A stretch of DNA of 64,000 bases from Geosiphon pyriformis (taxonomy: Eukaryota; Glomeromycota; Glomeromycetes; Archaeosporales; Geosiphonaceae). Location of the stretch: positions 1,254,054 to 1,318,053 of the forward strand of contig JAAOMT010000602.1 in assembly GCA_016748015.1 (NCBI GenBank), read 5' to 3'. The translations under genes and the position numbers were made by a program. Position 1 is the stretch's first letter, and the number at the start of each line of letters is the position of its first letter. This document shows positions 59,579 through 64,000 of this stretch, piece by piece. The notes under the pieces were generated by a model. It was not told the DNA's origin. It saw only the letters and a program-made list of their open reading frames with translations, and did not search any database.

Positions 59579-60905
59579 ATGAATTTCAGACTATATTTCC
59601 AACAGCTACACGTCTCTTTTTTAAATATATTTTTCTTTCTTATATTGTCATTACAATTAAATTGTAATTTTTCGAGAAAGGTTTTTGCAAATGGTATACT
59701 TAAGGCATATAATAATGTTTCTAATATCGTCGGTGATAATACACTGAATAACAAAACTTTAGAAATCAATAATTTTATCAAAAGGGCTATAGAAGTTTCT
59801 AGTCTAAATCAACCTCTATGGGAAAAGATATTCTTTCTATTTGATATGGCTTACTACGCTCATCAGACTTATTGTTTACTTGCTGAATCGGGGTTTGTCG
59901 ATGAGGATATTTATGGTATACAGGGTTCTATCTTGCTTTGAGCCGTTTTAAATTATTTCTTTTGTTACTGAAATCTTTTGAAATTGAATTTAGCATGGGT
60001 AGCGCCAGTCTCAAAAAGAATTGATTCGAAAAATGGTGCTAAACATGCAATTTTAATACAAGTTAGAGGGCGAGAATTAACCTATGAGAGAATGGTTCAA
60101 TTGGATCAATCTCGGGCTTTTAAGACTATTAAAAGTGGAGGAATTAAAATTTGGGAATATTTCAAAGTACCTTTAGAATCCTATGAAAGATATGAAAGAA
60201 AATTTAAAGGCAGAATATCAAATCTTCTTGAGAAATATGTATCCAACAAATTTTATAGAAATTATAACTTTTTTTTTACAGGTCACGGTGAAGGTGGAGG
60301 TAGGCAATACTTTTCTCTATATTTATGCCTAATATACATTAACTAATATTTAAAATTATTTAAAAGCTCTAGCTACCTATGCTGCATTGGACTTTTGGCA
60401 AAATAACCGCGACGAAATTGAGTCAGAACAAATAGAAGTGACCACTTTTGGAGCCCCAAGAGTTGGAGATAAAAATTTTGTTAATTCTATTTCAAAATAT
60501 TTCGAAATCAATCGTGTGACTTATGTCAACGACTTTGTCCCGTTATTTTTGGGTCACACTTTTCAACATCCTAATACCGAATATTGGATCACCGATAGCG
60601 GCTGTGAATGCATTGATCAACTTCCTTTATATGATTGCCACATGAAATTTGGAACCGAAAATCCAGTAAGTGTGCGTAAATTTTTTAACTTGGTTTAAAT
60701 ATGTTAAGTAATTCAACTCGCTCTATTTTAAAATTTTTAGATTTGTAACTTGAGGTTTCAAAAAAATTTCTTAAGTGGGGACCTAAGTAAAACTTCTGGG
60801 ACTTTTGGCTCGTTCTTAGATGCACATGATGGACCTTATTTTGGGTATAGGATGAAAAAATGTTATGGACCGAACGAGCATCTGAAATGGTTAAAACCAT
60901 CTTAA
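59579..60905 (+). CDS. Secreted class-3-lipase-like protein D, nucleophile Ser replaced by Gly
   Basis: Paralogue of A. Exons 59579-59915, 59994-60299, 60367-60665 and 60741-60905 give 368 aa with the same intron positions and phases. Signal peptide core FLNIFFFLILSLQL, then VFANG. Gly211 is in GHGEGGALATYAA; RGR at 137-139, Asp270 (VNDFVP) and His306 (DCHM) are kept, as are the CEC, CH, CNL and KC cysteines. It is one residue longer than A in exon 3 (NNRDEIESEQ loop, like C) and four shorter overall, ending KWLKPS. Intron 1 has an in-frame stop (TTGCTTTGA), which confirms that splicing is needed. With three promoter repeats and a full-length tail, it looks the most intact of the B/D pair. 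Confidence 0.88.
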
Positions 60906-63651
60906 AACTAAATCGTGACTTCCGTTATGGTTGTTTTTTTATCGGGTAAAAATTATAGGTAGGAAATTCTCATTTTTGTTTTTATTTTGCAAAAACTTTA
61001 TTAAAAAATACAAGTGGATTTTGACAGAATTCCAAGCTTATGCAGTAATAGTAATTGCGTCAATACTGTTGAGAGAAACTATTTTATTTCAATACCTTTA
61101 TCATAAGTATTGAGCATGTTCATATCAAGCAATATTTTATGCTGACATTTAGAAATAAAAAACTTTAATAAATGAATAATCTCAACATCTCATGGTTTTA
61201 AATGAGTTATTATAATTAGAAAAAAAGATAGTAAAAAATAATCTAGGTCAAAGAAGTGTTTTTCAAGTTTAGAAATTTAATATTATCTAAAAGTAATAAA
61301 ATATTTTGTTTAGAATTATGCATTTGGGTGATATTTTTTGTAACTAATAAAAAAAAAATTAATTGCAATCATTTATTACTATTTGAATAATAATATATGG
61401 CAAAAAAATTTAGAATTATTTTTAATTGTTGTATTTATGAATATAGTTTTAAAGTTTTTGTAATATTCAAATACAAAAACTGTAATTTTGTCCTTTGATT
61501 TTTTGTTAACAATATTATATTTTGAAAAAAATGTTTTAGCTCTAGAGTTCTATTGGTTTCAATATTTGAACCAACCCAGGTTTAAATAATGTTTTTAACT
61601 TGAAGTAAGAAAAATCAGCAAAATATTTTTGTAGGGATCAAAAATAGTTTGAACTTTAAAAGTAGCTAAGAATCTTTAAATACCGACGCGAAAACTTTAA
61701 CACGCTTCATGATTTCAATTATAGAGGCACCGACAGTGATCACTTTATGACAATTGTCATTTCTGGCAGCAACTAAAAAATGAGGACATTAATAAACATA
61801 TAATGATTGAAAAAACATTTTAATTCGTTAAAATGTTGTTCACATGTACCAATCAAGTATAATATATCATGTGATTAAAAATAATTTTTTACAAATGAAG
61901 CGATTACACATGATCAAAACAACTTTTATATTATAATTTCTAAATTTCGGTTATAAAATGGTATAAATTTTAAAATTATGTCGTTTTTATTATTGAGCAT
62001 AGACTTCTCACACAATGTTAAGCTTGATAAAAAGAAATTTATTTTTGATTAATGTAAAATATTTTAGACAGTTTTTCAAGTATAGTTTCTTAAATTTAAA
62101 GATTTTCTCTAATTCCTTCCAGTCACAAACTTTTATAGTGAAATTGTAACACGAATATTTTTCTTCTCTTAATTTATTCTGAAGTCATCAGTTGATCAGT
62201 GATTTTACATAATAAGAAAATATTAAATTTCTTTTTAGATTTCTCTTGATTTAACAGCAAAATAAAAATAGAATATTATATAAATGATACAAGTTTTGAG
62301 CTTTTCAATATATTTCTATTTGAAAAGAAATTGGATCTTTCAGAATTTTTTTAACTCTTATGTTTTATTATTTATTTTAAAACATCAATTAAATTTCTTA
62401 ATTTTTATTTAAAGATTGTTTACAAAATATATTCTTTAATCTCATTTTTAAATTTAAAGAAAAGGTTTAATTAAATATATATTTTTACAAAAAATTTTTT
62501 AAGATTGCAAAAAGTTTACATCTTTTAACACTTTTTTTGATAAGAGAAACTAATCAAAACGAAATATTAAAGAGCTTTAATCGGGTTTAAATTTATTGCA
62601 ACCTATTTTTCATTATTTCGATCTTTTTAATAAGAATTTTTTTTAACCTTTAGTATATTTTTTTGGTCTTAAACAATTTCATATTTTCATATTTTATTAT
62701 ATTTCTAAAACTGAATCTGCATTGTTTAAAGTTAAATGTATTCAGATTTTTTTGAATTTTGAAGGAAAGAAAATAAATAATTTGAAAAAGTAAGTCCGAT
62801 TCATGGTTTTAAGTCTTCAAAGATAATATTTTTAATTTACAAATTTAGAATGTTTAAAAACTATCTTAAAGCCAAACTAAAATGATTGATCAAAAGCTTT
62901 TAGAAAATTTTATCTGAAAGCTTGGGAAAATTAAATTATACCTTTACGAAAAAAGAAAAAGATATGCTGTTTGCTTCAAATTGGAGAAATTTCTCATGAT
63001 TGCACTTTTGAATGCATATCAAAAGAGTTTTTGAAATTCAAGTCTTTTAAATACATTCATATTTTAAGTTAGCTCTCTCTAGCTCATTTATCTTTGAATG
63101 AGGTTATAAGCGAACAGAATTTTCTAATTTATTAGAGCGTGGCTGAGGATGAGGTATTAAACCAAATTTGATGTAAAATCAAAGAATTTTTCAATTATCA
63201 AGGCTCTGTTTGAAAGAAATTGAATTACGTCTAGTTGATGGTTTTTTGATTTTTGAAAAAGAAGGCCGAAAAAATTATGGATTTCGGCGTCAACCAATTT
63301 TATTGCTTCAAATAGCTTGGTAATGAGGGTCAACACAGGTTCTATACCAAATTTGGTTTCAGCAAAGTTTTTTATTGAATAATATTTATTAGAAAACCTT
63401 ACCAATAATAACCTTCTCATTTTATAATTTAACTTGAATCAAATATCGAGTAGAATAAGTTTATTCTCAAAATGATAAAGTTACTAAAATAGCACGGAGT
63501 TAAAATTTAAGTTTATAGTTTTCTTCAAATATGACTTATATCCAGAAAATTCGCTATAAGGTATTATAAGCGCCTATTATCCCTTTAAATAGGTTTTTGT
63601 TCACCTGATTCATATCAATTGCTTCTTAATTCCGCAAAGTATTTCTTGATA
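60906..63651. other. AT-rich intergenic region
   Basis: No gene recognised. A frame at 63157-63420 (-), starting MRRLLLVRFSNKYYS, has mixed composition but no known motif; it lies downstream of the repeat protein on the same strand. Confidence 0.55.
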
Positions 63652-64000
63652 TCAGTTGGATTCAATTGAACGAATAACAGGTCTGATGGGACGAACGGGT
63701 TGAATAACAGGCCTAATAGGGCGAATGGGTTGTCTTATAGGACGAATAGGCTCCAAAACGGGTCTGGCAGGGCGAATAAGTTCCAAAATGGGTCTAATAG
63801 GGCGAATGGGCTCCAAAACGGGCCTAATAGGGCGAATGGGTTGTCTTATAGGGCGAATAGGCTCTAAAACGGGTCTGGCAGGACGAATAGGTTCCAAAAC
63901 GGGCCTAATAGGGCGAATTGGCTGAATAACAGGTCTTATAGGACGAATAGGGCGAATAGGCTCTAAAACAGGTCTGATCGGACGAATAGGCTCTAAAACG
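63652..64000 (-). CDS. Pro/Ile/Arg tandem-repeat protein, C-terminal part, truncated by window edge
   Basis: The minus-strand frame is open from the window edge to TGA at 63652-63654, about 115 codons. Nearly all of it is a degenerate repeat of PIRPIRPVLE-type decapeptides mixed with a 7-residue unit PIRPIRQ, with Ala, Gln or Val substitutions (PIRPARPVLE, PVRPIRPVIR). It ends SIESN. The strongly basic, Pro-rich repeats would be extended (polyproline-like) with regularly spaced Arg. The opposite strand is also open (Gly/Ile/Leu/Lys repeats, GLIGRIGSKT), as expected for a tandem repeat without stops. I prefer the minus frame because it ends with a non-repeat tail. Start, signal peptide and function lie outside the window. 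Confidence 0.6.
   Translation of the reverse strand, partial: VLEPIRPIRPVLEPIRPIRPIRPVIQPIRPIRPVLEPIRPARPVLEPIRPIRQPIRPIRPVLEPIRPIRPILELIRPARPVLEPIRPIRQPIRPIRPVIQPVRPIRPVIRSIESN
63690..64000. repeat. Degenerate coding minisatellite (21- and 30-bp units)
   Basis: GGGCGAATRGG and CTCCAAAACGGG motifs alternate throughout, in units of 30 bp and 21 bp; a larger composite of several units repeats at least partly (63725-63790 against 63838-63905). It continues past the window end. Confidence 0.85.

Larger units (their letters stand above)
57715..60905 (+). repeat. Inverted duplication Y, copy 2 (lipase-like gene D plus upstream)
   Basis: Counterpart of 29865-33775 in the opposite orientation; see that entry for matched landmarks. 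It lacks the Tc1 relic. Confidence 0.75.

Overview
The window looks like a gene-sparse, strongly AT-rich nuclear segment of a fungus. The genes have short introns (mostly 50-120 nt, GT...AG, often GTAAGT-like), there are many A/T homopolymers and microsatellites, and the paralogues are lineage-expanded. The gene content fits an arbuscular-mycorrhizal (Glomeromycotina-like) genome: a HAP2/NF-YA factor, a fungal amino-acid permease, a LaeA-like SAM methyltransferase, expanded secreted lipase-like proteins and Tc1 and probable hAT relics. That placement is inference; there is no rRNA or other phylogenetic marker in the window.

Layout. 1-9.3 kb is non-coding with microsatellites. 9.4-11.1 kb (-) holds a five-exon HAP2/NF-YA gene. 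11.5-15.9 kb is a non-coding block with a diverged inverted copy at 53.05-55.44 kb. 16.2-17.7 kb (+) is lipase-like gene A, with a small Tc1-type MITE in its second intron. 20.7-21.8 kb is a Tc1-type transposon with perfect 28-bp terminal inverted repeats and an N gap inside its transposase. 23.5-24.2 kb is a decayed transposase-like relic. 25.3-26.8 kb (-) is a two-TM protein with a coiled-coil tail. 29.9-31.2 kb (-) and 34.4-35.7 kb (-) are lipase-like genes B and C. 38.8-39.6 kb (+) is an unrecognised basic protein. 42.5-44.6 kb (-) is a seven-exon amino-acid permease. 50.0-51.4 kb (+) is a five-exon methyltransferase. 56.2-56.9 kb (+) is an unrecognised acidic protein. 59.6-60.9 kb (+) is lipase-like gene D. 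63.65-64 kb (-) is the C-terminal end of a Pro/Ile/Arg repeat protein running off the window.

Main theme: four paralogous, apparently secreted class-3-lipase-like proteins (A-D) share one four-exon structure. In all four the nucleophile elbow reads GHGEGG, so Gly stands where GHSxGG lipases have the catalytic Ser, while candidate Asp and His residues remain. The RGT-like oxyanion motif reads RGR. B and D lie in a 3-4 kb inverted duplication that includes a promoter with two or three copies of a ~30-bp repeat; A keeps one weak copy. These look like a locally expanding family of secreted pseudo-lipases with a shared promoter element. The other genes (HAP2, permease, methyltransferase) are ordinary single genes with no evident link to that family.

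Exon structures were built by hand from splice signals, frame phase and comparison between paralogues. Regions stated as empty were read for open frames, splice-flanked exons, repeats and RNA-like folds, without database searches.
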